Assembly: GCA_002350725.1 (NCBI GenBank)
Contig: DEFJ01000020.1
Location: forward strand, 211-44,601
Origin: Cyanobacteria bacterium UBA2855
GTDB taxonomy: Bacteria > Cyanobacteriota > Vampirovibrionia > Gastranaerophilales > Gastranaerophilaceae
Length of the DNA: 44,391 bases
Direction of reading: 5' to 3'
Below are positions 7,612-14,375 of the stretch, piece after piece (the first letter of the stretch is position 1; every line of letters begins with the position of its first letter). Under the pieces are notes generated by a model, which searched no databases, was not told where the DNA came from, and saw nothing but the letters and a program-made list of their open reading frames with translations. Both the position numbers and the translations under genes were made by a program.

Positions 7612-7639
7612 GAACCGTACAAAGCTTTGCTTTGTCGGT
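7612..7639. repeat. Short bulged hairpin
   Basis: AACCGTACAAAGC and GCTTTGTCGGTT form a 12-pair stem with one bulged base around a TTT loop. It lies in the locally more GC-rich patch just downstream, in the minus direction, of the tRNA-Leu terminator. It shares the CGTACA core with the nearby direct repeats. Confidence 0.5.
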
Positions 7640-7661
7640 TCTCAGCTCTTGATAATCAACA

Positions 7662-7701
7662 AAACTAATAAGACTCCCATGATAGGGAGTCTTATTAGTT
7701 T
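7662..7701 (-). terminator. Terminator hairpin after tRNA-Leu
   Basis: AAACTAATAAGACTCCC (7662-7678) and its exact reverse complement (7685-7701) form a 17-pair stem with a 6-base loop. On the minus strand it follows directly on the tRNA 3' end (its first base is the discriminator base) and runs into TTTTGTTG. This is the expected intrinsic terminator of the tRNA gene. Confidence 0.85.
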
Positions 7702-7786
7702 GCCGAAGGCCGGAGTCGAACCGGCACGTGGGGTGAACCACACCAGATTTTGAGTCTGGCACGTCTACCAATTTCATCACTTCGGC
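7701..7786 (-). tRNA. tRNA-Leu (anticodon CAA)
   Basis: On the minus strand an 86-base type II tRNA folds with acceptor arms GCCGAAG (7780-7786) and CTTCGGC (7702-7708). The T arm is GCCGG-TTCGACT-CCGGC. The anticodon stem is CCAGA/TCTGG with loop CTCAAAA, giving anticodon CAA, which reads UUG. The long variable arm is built around GTGG...CCAC. The discriminator base is A and no CCA is encoded. A strong terminator follows. As the nearest tRNA to two tyrosine recombinase genes it is a potential attachment site, but I found no second copy of its 3' end in the window. Confidence 0.96.
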
Positions 7787-7869
7787 TTATATTATGTGAT
7801 AAAATTTCGTCCGTATTCTTATTCTAGCAAAAACAAAATAAATATCAATATGGTTTTATTTAATTATTT

Positions 7870-8187
7870 TTAATTGTTATCATTTTGTATAAATTGCTTT
7901 TTTGCTTTTTGTCTTTTTCCTATAGGGCTTCCGCAGCTTTCCGTATATTCGCCCGCAGCCAAATTTATGAGGACTTTCGGATAACATACTACGTAATATA
8001 ATGGCATAATAAGAATTGACCCGATTGTTATGGTGTTCTCTTTCTGCGAGTCTTCCCCTTTTATATTTGAAGTTCTATTGCTTACAATTGTTCCAAAAGC
8101 TCCGCCAAGTAATAATATTATTATGATAATTATTACAGCCATGATTTTTGAGGTGGAATTATTCTTATTATTTTTATTTTGAGGCAT
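7870..8187 (-). CDS. Hypothetical single-pass membrane protein
   Basis: The 105-residue protein has a polar, Asn/Lys-rich N-terminus (MPQNKNNKNNSTSK). A single hydrophobic segment (IMAVIIIIIILLLGGAFGTI, residues 15-34) follows, and then a region with a second moderately hydrophobic stretch (GSILIMPLYYVVCYP). The tail is lysine-rich. No known domain is recognised. Its ATG lies inside the end of mazG (14-base overlap, different frame) with GAAAGAG upstream, so it is probably translationally coupled to mazG. The function is unknown; the overlap supports a real gene but not a functional link. Confidence 0.65.
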   Translation of the reverse strand: MPQNKNNKNNSTSKIMAVIIIIIILLLGGAFGTIVSNRTSNIKGEDSQKENTITIGSILIMPLYYVVCYPKVLINLAAGEYTESCGSPIGKRQKAKKQFIQNDNN

Positions 8188-8959
8188 TTTCTCTTTCTAT
8201 AGATTTCTTTGCGCTTTTCCATAATTTATCATATTCTTCAAGAGAATATTCTTCAAGCGGCTTTGTTGCTAATTCTTCCATCTTTTTAAATCTGCGTATG
8301 AATTTCTTGTTTGCTCTTAATAATGCTTGTTCTGCGTCGATTTTGTACCATCGTGCGAGATTTACCGTCGCAAAAAGGATATCACCAAACTCATCTTCCA
8401 TGTGTTCTGAGTTCCCTTCTTGTACGGCATCTTTAAATTCTTCGTACTCGGATTTTATACAATCGTACAAATCTTCAACTTTTCCCCACTCAAATCCGAC
8501 TTTAACAGCTTTTTTGCTGATTTTTTGAGCACTCATCAGGGCTGCTTGAGATTTGGAAATTCCATCCATTATCGATTTTCTGTATGTCTTTTCTTCTTGT
8601 TTTAATTTATCCCAATTAACCATGACGTCTTCTGCCGAATTTACTTTCGTACTGCCAAATACGTGCGGATGACGGTGAATTAATTTCTCTTTCAACTCTT
8701 TTGCAACATCTTCAATATTAAATGCACCCTCCTCATCTGCGATTTGAGAGTGTAATAAAACTTGCAACAAAACATCTCCCAATTCTTCCCTCAAATTAGA
8801 TAAGTCCCCGCTATCAATTGCATCGACCGCCTCGTAGGCCTCTTCAAGCATGTTAGGGCGCAGTGTCATATGTGTTTGTTCTCTATCCCACGGACATCCG
8901 TCAGGAGCTCTTAGTTTAGCTATTACCTCTATTAATTCTTTTAATTCCTTGATTTCCAT
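8174..8959 (-). CDS. mazG: Nucleoside triphosphate pyrophosphohydrolase MazG
   Basis: MazG hydrolyses (d)NTPs to the monophosphate and pyrophosphate in the cytoplasm, cleaning the nucleotide pool and lowering ppGpp during starvation in E. coli. The 261-residue protein has both tandem MazG helical domains. The first carries LRAPDGCPWDREQTH (about 17-31) and EEAYEAVDAID with REELGDVLLQ, whose acidic residues bind magnesium. The second carries YEEFKDAV and EDEFGDILFATVNLARWYK. There is no Shine-Dalgarno sequence; instead an extended -10 box TGATAATAT ends six bases before the ATG (boxes at 8966-8974), suggesting a leaderless mRNA. The downstream 105-residue membrane protein overlaps its stop. 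Confidence 0.95.
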   Translation of the reverse strand: MEIKELKELIEVIAKLRAPDGCPWDREQTHMTLRPNMLEEAYEAVDAIDSGDLSNLREELGDVLLQVLLHSQIADEEGAFNIEDVAKELKEKLIHRHPHVFGSTKVNSAEDVMVNWDKLKQEEKTYRKSIMDGISKSQAALMSAQKISKKAVKVGFEWGKVEDLYDCIKSEYEEFKDAVQEGNSEHMEDEFGDILFATVNLARWYKIDAEQALLRANKKFIRRFKKMEELATKPLEEYSLEEYDKLWKSAKKSIERENASK

Positions 8960-8965
8960 ATCTAA

Positions 8966-8974
8966 ATATTATCA
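8966..8974 (-). promoter_or_regulatory. Extended -10 promoter, apparently leaderless (mazG)
   Basis: The minus strand reads TGA-TAATAT (8974 down to 8966), then six bases, then the mazG ATG. With normal start-site spacing transcription would begin at or next to the A of ATG. No purine-rich ribosome site precedes the start. No convincing -35 box is seen. Confidence 0.45.
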
Positions 8975-9102
8975 TAAAATTTCAATCTGTGAGCACGAAA
9001 ATTTTTAAAAATAATCATCCAAACGGTTGATGGAATTATAAAATGGTATGCTATTCTAAAATGTGTATTGAAATTGCATTACAGAAAGAAAGGATTATTA
9101 GA

Positions 9103-9606
9103 ATGGCAAATTCATTTAAGATTGGAAATGTTATCCCGCGCCTTTTTAATGGAAGTAAATTTGAAGAAACAACCTCAAGAACTTCTAACCCAATAGTAAA
9201 AGAAGGCACTTACAATCCGTTTAAAAATTCATCTTTAAAGGTGGATGTTTTAACGGCTGACGTATTTGACACAACGTCGTTCACAGGGGCCGGTAATACT
9301 ACTGCTTCTGTATCAAAGATTAAGAGAATGGCATCTGCATTTGTAGGTTCTATTAATAATATCGGTGATACTTTCAGACATAGTATTGAATCTATTACAA
9401 ACGCATTTAGTAAAATTAAAGACAGCATTACCGGTACTTGGAATTTCTTGAACGAAACGAGAGTTCCGGGTATTATCGAAATGGGTAAAGCTATTAAAAC
9501 AAGAATTGAAACAAATAATTATAATAAAGAAGTTAAGATGTATGCAGCAAAGCCTGTTGATGAATTGAGAAACATGCTTACAGAGATACTTACAACGGCT
9601 GCGTAG
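9103..9606 (+). CDS. Hypothetical protein with lineage-type polar N-terminus
   Basis: The 167-residue protein starts MANSFKIGNVIPRLFNGSKF and carries a SFTGAGNTT stretch at about residues 66-74. From there on it is predicted to be mostly amphipathic helix (KIKRMASAFVGSINNI, RHSIESITNAFSKIKDSI). It has no signal peptide and no transmembrane helix. The frame is open from an ATG at 9043, but AAAGGA sits 8 bases before the ATG at 9103, which I therefore chose. It is followed after 14 bases by a second small gene with a strong ribosome site, so the two form an operon ending at the terminator near 10040. I do not recognise a family; the helical body could be a structural or adaptor module. Confidence 0.7.
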   Translation: MANSFKIGNVIPRLFNGSKFEETTSRTSNPIVKEGTYNPFKNSSLKVDVLTADVFDTTSFTGAGNTTASVSKIKRMASAFVGSINNIGDTFRHSIESITNAFSKIKDSITGTWNFLNETRVPGIIEMGKAIKTRIETNNYNKEVKMYAAKPVDELRNMLTEILTTAA

Positions 9607-9620
9607 GAGGGATTTGATTT

Positions 9621-9983
9621 ATGAATATGAATACAGTTAGAAAAATTATTGATGCTTTGTCTATTCACACAGACCCGGAATCAGTAAATGTACTGAATGA
9701 AGTCGGTACAAATTCTGCAATTGATGAAGTTAGAGAAATGACATCAAAAGCACTTGTAAAGAAGAATATACACAACTCTCTTGAAGTTGTTATTGCAAAT
9801 CAAGGCAAGGGTATCAATGACTTAAGTACAGTCGTTGCAATGAGCACAATAAATGCGCTTCTTTCATTAGAAGACAAGACTGAAGCTATTAAAATTTTAG
9901 AGGATACAGTTGAAAACCATTCTGAAGAGGAAGTTAGGGATAATGCCCGCTCAGTTAAGGCGCTGATGGCATTAAGCTGTTAG
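9621..9983 (+). CDS. Small HEAT/ARM-like helical protein
   Basis: The 120-residue protein is made of about six helices in a repeat-like pattern. Segments such as ESVNVLNEVGTNSAIDEVRE, TVVAMSTINALLSL and EVRDNARSVKALMALS recall HEAT repeats, which usually mediate protein-protein contact. There is no signal sequence. A perfect GGAGG lies 9 bases before the ATG. It is the second gene of a two-gene operon and is closed by a GC-rich terminator about 30 bases after its stop. The function is unknown; a scaffold or partner role for the upstream 167-residue protein is a guess from adjacency. Confidence 0.75.
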   Translation: MNMNTVRKIIDALSIHTDPESVNVLNEVGTNSAIDEVREMTSKALVKKNIHNSLEVVIANQGKGINDLSTVVAMSTINALLSLEDKTEAIKILEDTVENHSEEEVRDNARSVKALMALSC

Positions 9984-10014
9984 GGAATTTGCTATTTGTG
10001 ATTTTATATATAAT

Positions 10015-10041
10015 AAAGCCGCCGGTTAATGGGCGGCTTTT
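10015..10041. terminator. Bidirectional intrinsic terminator
   Basis: AAAGCCGCC (10015-10023) and GGCGGCTTT (10032-10040) form a 9-pair GC-rich stem with an 8-base loop. A short T run follows on the plus strand and a T/A-rich run on the minus strand. It lies between two converging genes (ends at 9983 and 10054) and can serve both. Confidence 0.9.
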
Positions 10042-10053
10042 GCGTATCTGTTA

Positions 10054-10830
10054 TTATTCCGATAATATTGATAAATTCATTAATTCTATGTCATCATAGT
10101 CGACTCGTGCTTTTTGAAATTGATTTACTCCTGTTTGAATAGTAATTTCATTTACGTCGTCAGGTCTTATTAGTGATTTTGGTAATTTTATTTTTTGATT
10201 ATCTCCGTTTAGTTTTATTTCAGCAATCTTTTTACCGTTAAAATATACTTCAGGAGGACTTGAATAAGAATTCGTAATGGTGTTTTGTTTCATTCTCCTT
10301 GCCATTTCAGTGTCAACTCCTATTATAGAGCCTATTACAAGATAATTTGTATAATTTAATGTATTTGTAGTCATTTTGAATTGTTTTGTGTATGTCGGAC
10401 CGATTGCTTGAAGTTTAAAATCTCTTGCATTTGCAGAGTCACTGGAAAATGTATTGTCACCTAAATGCAGCATTTCTGAATCTATAACGACATCCATTAA
10501 TTCACTTTTTTGAATGCCCAAAACCATAGGATGAGATGCTATTTCTTTATCTATTGTAATAGAATACGGGCGGTAACCTTCTTTTTGAACGGATAATATT
10601 GTTTCATCATTAATTGTTGCATTGAGGGTAAAGGCTCCTTTTTTGTCGGTTTTTGTTCTGTAGCCTTTTTGCGGTAAACTTATTTGAGCATCAACTATTG
10701 GGGCATGAGTTTGTGCATCAACAACGACGTTTCCGGCACCATGTTCTGATACGCCACCTGTTAGTGAAGTTGAATTTGCTGTGTATGACGTGAATAATAT
10801 AATTGCAAATGCTGTTAATATTTTTTTCAT
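10054..10830 (-). CDS. Secreted protein with carboxypeptidase-regulatory-like domain
   Basis: The 258-residue protein opens with a signal peptide (MKKILTAFAIILFTSYTANS), so it is exported. Residues about 33-100 (VVVDAQTHAPIVDAQISLP, then GYRTKTDKKGAFTL, then LSVQKEGYRPYSITI) match the beta-sandwich fold of carboxypeptidase-regulatory-like (CarboxypepD_reg) domains, common in outer-membrane and surface proteins. The C-terminal part (PPEVYFNGKKIAEIKLNG, then KIKLPKSLIRPDDVNEITI) looks like a jelly-roll or carbohydrate-binding-like sandwich, but I cannot name it. It is expressed divergently from the acetyltransferase at 10985. No enzyme motif is visible, so an adhesion or envelope-structural role is likely. 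Confidence 0.75.
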   Translation of the reverse strand: MKKILTAFAIILFTSYTANSTSLTGGVSEHGAGNVVVDAQTHAPIVDAQISLPQKGYRTKTDKKGAFTLNATINDETILSVQKEGYRPYSITIDKEIASHPMVLGIQKSELMDVVIDSEMLHLGDNTFSSDSANARDFKLQAIGPTYTKQFKMTTNTLNYTNYLVIGSIIGVDTEMARRMKQNTITNSYSSPPEVYFNGKKIAEIKLNGDNQKIKLPKSLIRPDDVNEITIQTGVNQFQKARVDYDDIELMNLSILSE

Positions 10831-10984
10831 ATTACCTCTTTTGATTGCACTATTATTTTCTGATTTTAGTAGTGTTCAATCTACCCTCTACTTTATTATT
10901 TTAAGTATATTATTCTAAAAGTAAAGATTTTAACTAAAATTATAACCGGTAGCAAAAATTTTTTTGCGTAGTTTTATTATTCAT

Positions 10985-11749
10985 ATGATAAGTATAAATA
11001 CGAACAGTAATTTAAGATGTAATAATAAGGAATTTGTACCATCTTTCTCCTCTCGTTTAAATCCTGTAAAACCTTTTCGCATTTTTACTTCAAAGGGCGA
11101 AGTGACGGTTTACGAGCCTAATAAAGAAGAGTTATTATCATGTGGCTTTATTTCGAAACTAGTCGATTTCTTTACCGAAAATCTCTCAAAAGATACAAAT
11201 GACCCCAATTGGCTTGCATTAGGAAATAAAAAAAATAAACACTTGATTGCAGAATTTAAAAAACAATTCAATTCTGATATAAAAAATTTGATAAAGGAAG
11301 ATGATGGGCATTTGACAATAACGGTTGCAAAAGACAAGAACGGTGAAATCTGTGCAGGCTGTATGTCCTACGGCTATGATGAAGTGCCAATGGCTAAAAA
11401 AAATGCTCTATATATTGAAAATATTGCAGTAAATTTTGAATATAGAAAAAATCATATAGGCGATATCTTAATTCAAAAAGCCGTTGAGTCCGCTAAAAAA
11501 TCATTTACGGACGTATTTTTGGTTGGCGAAAATATGGCATCAGGTTTTTACGAAAAATTAGGTTTTAAAAAGTTAAATCCAAAATGCGAAAATCAAAAAG
11601 CCGTAATTGATTATATCGCAGATATAAGATGGATGGATTTTCCTATGTATGTTTCTCTTTATTCAAAACCAATTCAACCTAAGCGCACTCGATGGTACGA
11701 TATATCGGGTCCTGTATTAAAAAATTTATTTAGCAATATAAAAGACTAA
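10985..11749 (+). CDS. GNAT family N-acetyltransferase
   Basis: The 254-residue protein has a polar N-terminal extension (MISINTNSNLRCNNKEFVPS) with a PSFSS motif at about 27-31. A GNAT core follows: GEICAGCMSYGYDEV (strand pair), LYIENIAVNFEYRKNHIGDI (strand 4 and the acetyl-CoA-binding Q/RxxGxG-like loop, here YRKNHIGD) and ASGFYEKLGFKKL (the C-terminal GFYxKLGF signature). GNAT enzymes acetylate amines of proteins or small molecules; the substrate is unknown. The frame is open from a TTG at 10964, but the ATG at 10985 is preferred. No clear ribosome site precedes either. Its 3' end overlaps the converging mlaE gene by 24 bases. Confidence 0.82.
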   Translation: MISINTNSNLRCNNKEFVPSFSSRLNPVKPFRIFTSKGEVTVYEPNKEELLSCGFISKLVDFFTENLSKDTNDPNWLALGNKKNKHLIAEFKKQFNSDIKNLIKEDDGHLTITVAKDKNGEICAGCMSYGYDEVPMAKKNALYIENIAVNFEYRKNHIGDILIQKAVESAKKSFTDVFLVGENMASGFYEKLGFKKLNPKCENQKAVIDYIADIRWMDFPMYVSLYSKPIQPKRTRWYDISGPVLKNLFSNIKD

Positions 11750-12463
11750 GTTAATTAAGAAATCTGCGACTAACATATATACGGTAGAAAGTATTGCTGC
11801 TTGTGTTGTGGATATTCCAACTTCTTTTGCACCTCCGCGTGTTTCGTATCCTTGTGTAGCACATACTAAAGCTACCAAAGAACCGAATACAGAAGCTTTA
11901 AGAAGACTAATATATATATCCTTTGTTTTCATCCATGCCCAAACCGAATATAAGTATCTCTGCGGATGCAAGTCAATTGTTAAATGAGAAACCAACAATC
12001 CGCCTACAATGCCGATAAATTCCGCAATAAGTACGAGCATAGGAATTGTTATGGCACAAGCTACAACCCTTGGCGTAAAATAATATCCAACGGGGTCAAC
12101 TTTAAGTGTTTTTATTGCGTCTACTTGTTCTGTAACCTGCATATTCGCTATTTCTGCCGATACTGCGGTTCCGGCTCTTGCTCCGACAGCTAAAGCTACA
12201 AAACCGGGTGCAATTTCTCTAATCATTACAATAGCTATTGTTCCTCCGATATAAACTTCCCCTCCGGACATTAGGAATTGTTTTGCAACCTGTATGGTAA
12301 TAACGGAAGCTGCAATAAAGACAATTATCATTGAAATTGGCAAGGAATCAAAACTTAATGAAACAGCTTGCTCAACAACAGAAGATGCTTTTAACTGCCC
12401 TGTAAACAAGTATTTAAAACATTTTATTAAGTTTTGAGTGCATTTTCCTAAAAATGATATCAT
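11726..12463 (-). CDS. mlaE: MlaE/YrbE family lipid ABC-transporter permease
   Basis: The permease forms the membrane channel of the Mla-type ABC transporter, which moves phospholipids between inner and outer membrane; its cyanobacterial/plastid relative is TGD1. The 245-residue length and five to six hydrophobic helices are typical. Family signatures include the IREIAPGFVALAVGARAGTA loop followed by VSAEIANMQVTEQVDAIKTL, then DPVGYYFTPRVVA and the late YETRGGAKEVGISTTQAAI segment. The ATPase and the MlaD-type substrate-binding protein are not in this window. The presence of MlaE implies an outer membrane. Stop codons converge with the GNAT gene (24-base overlap). Only weak AGGG lies upstream of the ATG. 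Confidence 0.95.
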   Translation of the reverse strand: MISFLGKCTQNLIKCFKYLFTGQLKASSVVEQAVSLSFDSLPISMIIVFIAASVITIQVAKQFLMSGGEVYIGGTIAIVMIREIAPGFVALAVGARAGTAVSAEIANMQVTEQVDAIKTLKVDPVGYYFTPRVVACAITIPMLVLIAEFIGIVGGLLVSHLTIDLHPQRYLYSVWAWMKTKDIYISLLKASVFGSLVALVCATQGYETRGGAKEVGISTTQAAILSTVYMLVADFLINLVFYIAK

Positions 12464-12529
12464 ATTTTATTTATACCCTGTTTTACCCAAACAATCTTAG
12501 CACAAAATTTATATATATTAAATTTTGTT

Positions 12530-13918
12530 TTATGCAAGATATTTCTGAATTGTTGTTTTATCAAAGACTTCGATGCTATCTTGCGAGTGAATAAATATCA
12601 TACAGCTAATCAAAGATTTTAGAGTTTCAAAATCTGAGAATGCCATCTTGTTTCTTAATTCTTCCATGTTATTTGCTAAAAATTCCATTAGAATTATCTT
12701 ATTTTCGTACACAAGGCTTGCAAAATAATCAAATATTTCTTTTGTTTTAACCCCTTCAAGATAAATAATATCCGGTGATTGGAATTCTATGAACCTTGAA
12801 GCTTTGTCCATGTTGAAATTTATGTTTTCATTTAATTCGCATTGATTAACTCCGTCGAGATTGTATTTTGCAAGACTTTCAAGGGTCATAATATTTCTAT
12901 TCTTATCTCTGTGGGCTATTTCAAGTAATAATGAATATATTATATGTGTTTTTCCGCTCAATGGGGCTCCACATACCAGAATTATTCCGGAATTGTTAAT
13001 TGCATTGTTAATTATCTGCATTTGTTTTTCCGAATGAATAATTTCGGAAAGTTTTTTTGGAGGCATATATATTTTTAAAAATATTCTTTCCCCCATAATT
13101 GTAGGGAATGTTGAGATGCTTGCAATCACGGCAATATCATCAACTTTAAAACATAATTTCCCCAACTGCGGGACTTCAGATACCGCAGGATCAAGCTCAG
13201 CTAAGGTTTTTAGTCTTGATGTAAATGATGCGGTTAAGACATTTGGAATTTCTCCTTTTGCAAGAATTTCCCCATTCTTTTTAAAGTTTACGCCAAGACC
13301 TTCGTCCTCTTTTTGAAAAGTAATTTCGTGAACTTTTTCGATGAGTGCTTGTTTTAGAATTGCTCGAATAATCTTTTGCATATGATTGTCACTTAAGTCT
13401 TCACTATGCAGTTCATTTCTCCAATCAAAACCGTCTTTTTCTTCTTCTGTAAAGATTTCTCCAACGGTTATATCAGTTTTATAATATTCATCAATTTTTT
13501 TTAGAATACTTGTTTCTGTCGCTATTACCGGTTCAATTGAGCATTCTGCTGTTTCTATTATTTTATCTATTGCGAAAAGATCTAATGGGTCGGCCATTGC
13601 AACAGTTAAGGTGTCTTCTATTTTAAATAGCGGTATTATTTTATACTTTCTTGCATCTGAAAAATTTACATATTTAAGGCATTTCCTATCCAAAGAATAG
13701 TCCTCAAGATTTACAGACGGAATGTGGAGTTTTGATTCCAAAAATTTAATTATTGCATCCTCAGTTATAGCACCGGTATTTATTAATACTTGTCCTATGT
13801 TAACATTTTGAGCCTGAGCAATTTCTTCAGCTTGCTCAATTGTCTCAAACGGAACAAGACCTGTGCGTACCAAATCATATTTTAATTTTTCTAATGTTTT
13901 GTTTGTTACCGTATCCAT
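12530..13918 (-). CDS. Divergent PilB/GspE-like secretion ATPase
   Basis: Residues 1-150 form a type II secretion E N-terminal (MshEN) domain: IGQVLINTGAITEDAIIKFL, then a SVNLEDYSLDRKCLKYVN segment and PLFKIEDTLTVAMADPLDL. The C-terminal half is an ATPase related to PilB/GspE. Walker A is intact as GAPLSGKT near residues 317-324, but the Walker B region reads PDIIYLEGVKTKEIFDYFAS rather than the usual IxxGEIRDxET. The tetracysteine zinc motif is missing, and at 462 residues the protein is about 100 shorter than PilB. ATP binding is plausible; motor activity is doubtful. It starts a few bases after the receiver-protein gene, so the pair forms an operon, perhaps a regulatory spin-off of a pilus system. 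The ATG at 13918 follows an in-frame TTG at 13921. Confidence 0.8.
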   Translation of the reverse strand: MDTVTNKTLEKLKYDLVRTGLVPFETIEQAEEIAQAQNVNIGQVLINTGAITEDAIIKFLESKLHIPSVNLEDYSLDRKCLKYVNFSDARKYKIIPLFKIEDTLTVAMADPLDLFAIDKIIETAECSIEPVIATETSILKKIDEYYKTDITVGEIFTEEEKDGFDWRNELHSEDLSDNHMQKIIRAILKQALIEKVHEITFQKEDEGLGVNFKKNGEILAKGEIPNVLTASFTSRLKTLAELDPAVSEVPQLGKLCFKVDDIAVIASISTFPTIMGERIFLKIYMPPKKLSEIIHSEKQMQIINNAINNSGIILVCGAPLSGKTHIIYSLLLEIAHRDKNRNIMTLESLAKYNLDGVNQCELNENINFNMDKASRFIEFQSPDIIYLEGVKTKEIFDYFASLVYENKIILMEFLANNMEELRNKMAFSDFETLKSLISCMIFIHSQDSIEVFDKTTIQKYLA

Positions 13919-13924
13919 CAAAAA

Positions 13925-14293
13925 TTATTTTTCCTTTAAATATGTATTAACTTTATTTACAAGCTCATCCATCTCAAAAGGTTTGGTAATATATTCATCC
14001 GCTCCTGTTTCTTCTCCAATGAGTTTATCTTCTTCTTGAGAACGTGCCGTTACCATAAGAATTGGAATGTTTTTATATTTATTGTCAAATTTAAGTAATC
14101 TGCTAATTTTGTACCCGTTAAGTTTTGGCATCATAACATCAAGAATCATCAGGTCAGGCACAATTTCCTTTGCGAGTCTAAGACCGTCTTCTCCGTTATA
14201 TGCGCAATAACAGGTATAATCATTTGCTTCAAGCATAAATTTAACGCTCTCAACTATATCTTGTTCATCATCAACTATGAGAATCTTTTTCAT
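13925..14293 (-). CDS. Stand-alone response-regulator receiver protein
   Basis: The 122-residue protein is a single CheY-like receiver domain with no output domain. The acidic pocket (Asp8, Asp9), phosphoacceptor Asp52 in LDVMMP, Thr82 in MVTARS and Lys104 in ITKPFE are all present, so it should be phosphorylated by a histidine kinase that is not encoded nearby. AGGTGG precedes the ATG and a TACAAT -10 box with upstream TG lies about 35 bases before it. The divergent PilB-like ATPase gene starts within a few bases of its stop; PilG/PilH-type receivers commonly act on type IV pilus motors. A role in controlling the downstream ATPase is therefore a reasonable inference. Confidence 0.95.
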   Translation of the reverse strand: MKKILIVDDEQDIVESVKFMLEANDYTCYCAYNGEDGLRLAKEIVPDLMILDVMMPKLNGYKISRLLKFDNKYKNIPILMVTARSQEEDKLIGEETGADEYITKPFEMDELVNKVNTYLKEK

Positions 14294-14375
14294 AATACCA
14301 CCTAATCCTTAAAACTATGTTTATATTGTAGCATAACTTGTCAGATTAGTACAAATGTTAAGTTTGTATATAAAT

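Larger units (their letters stand above)
7099..7660. other. Repeat-rich non-coding region between tRNA-Leu and the recombinase gene
   Basis: I see no convincing gene in these roughly 560 bases. The longest open frame across the right end is read through the tRNA and is spurious. The region contains a 22-base tandem repeat (7286-7329), three imperfect direct repeats beginning CCCGAA (from 7347, 7425 and 7537), a long-armed hairpin (7437-7492) and a smaller one (7612-7639). A (T/C)GTAC(A/G) core occurs seven times between 7288 and 7620. The first 100 bases upstream of the recombinase ATG are simply AT-rich and probably carry its promoter. Confidence 0.6.

Noticed and set aside
7286..7640. CRISPR array
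   Set aside because: The repeats differ in sequence and spacing (78 and 112 bases, plus one tandem pair), with no uniform spacers and no cas genes.
7517..7780. Open frame of 87 codons on the minus strand starting MMKLVDVPDSKSG
   Set aside because: It reads through tRNA-Leu and its terminator; this translation is the well-known artefact of that tRNA. There is no independent ribosome site.
7701..7786. tRNA 3' end as a proven attachment site
   Set aside because: No second copy of the tRNA 3' half is present in the window, so only a possibility is recorded.
9043..9102. Longer N-terminus for the 167-residue protein
   Set aside because: AAAGGA is correctly spaced only for the ATG at 9103, and the extra 20 residues look non-conserved in type.
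10845..10895. Imperfect inverted repeat GATTG-CACTA / TAGTG-TTCAATC between divergent genes
   Set aside because: The arms are interrupted by unequal bases and are in the expected promoter region; too weak to call an operator.
10964..10984. TTG start for the GNAT protein
   Set aside because: There is no ribosome site, and the ATG 21 bases later gives the lineage-typical N-terminus.
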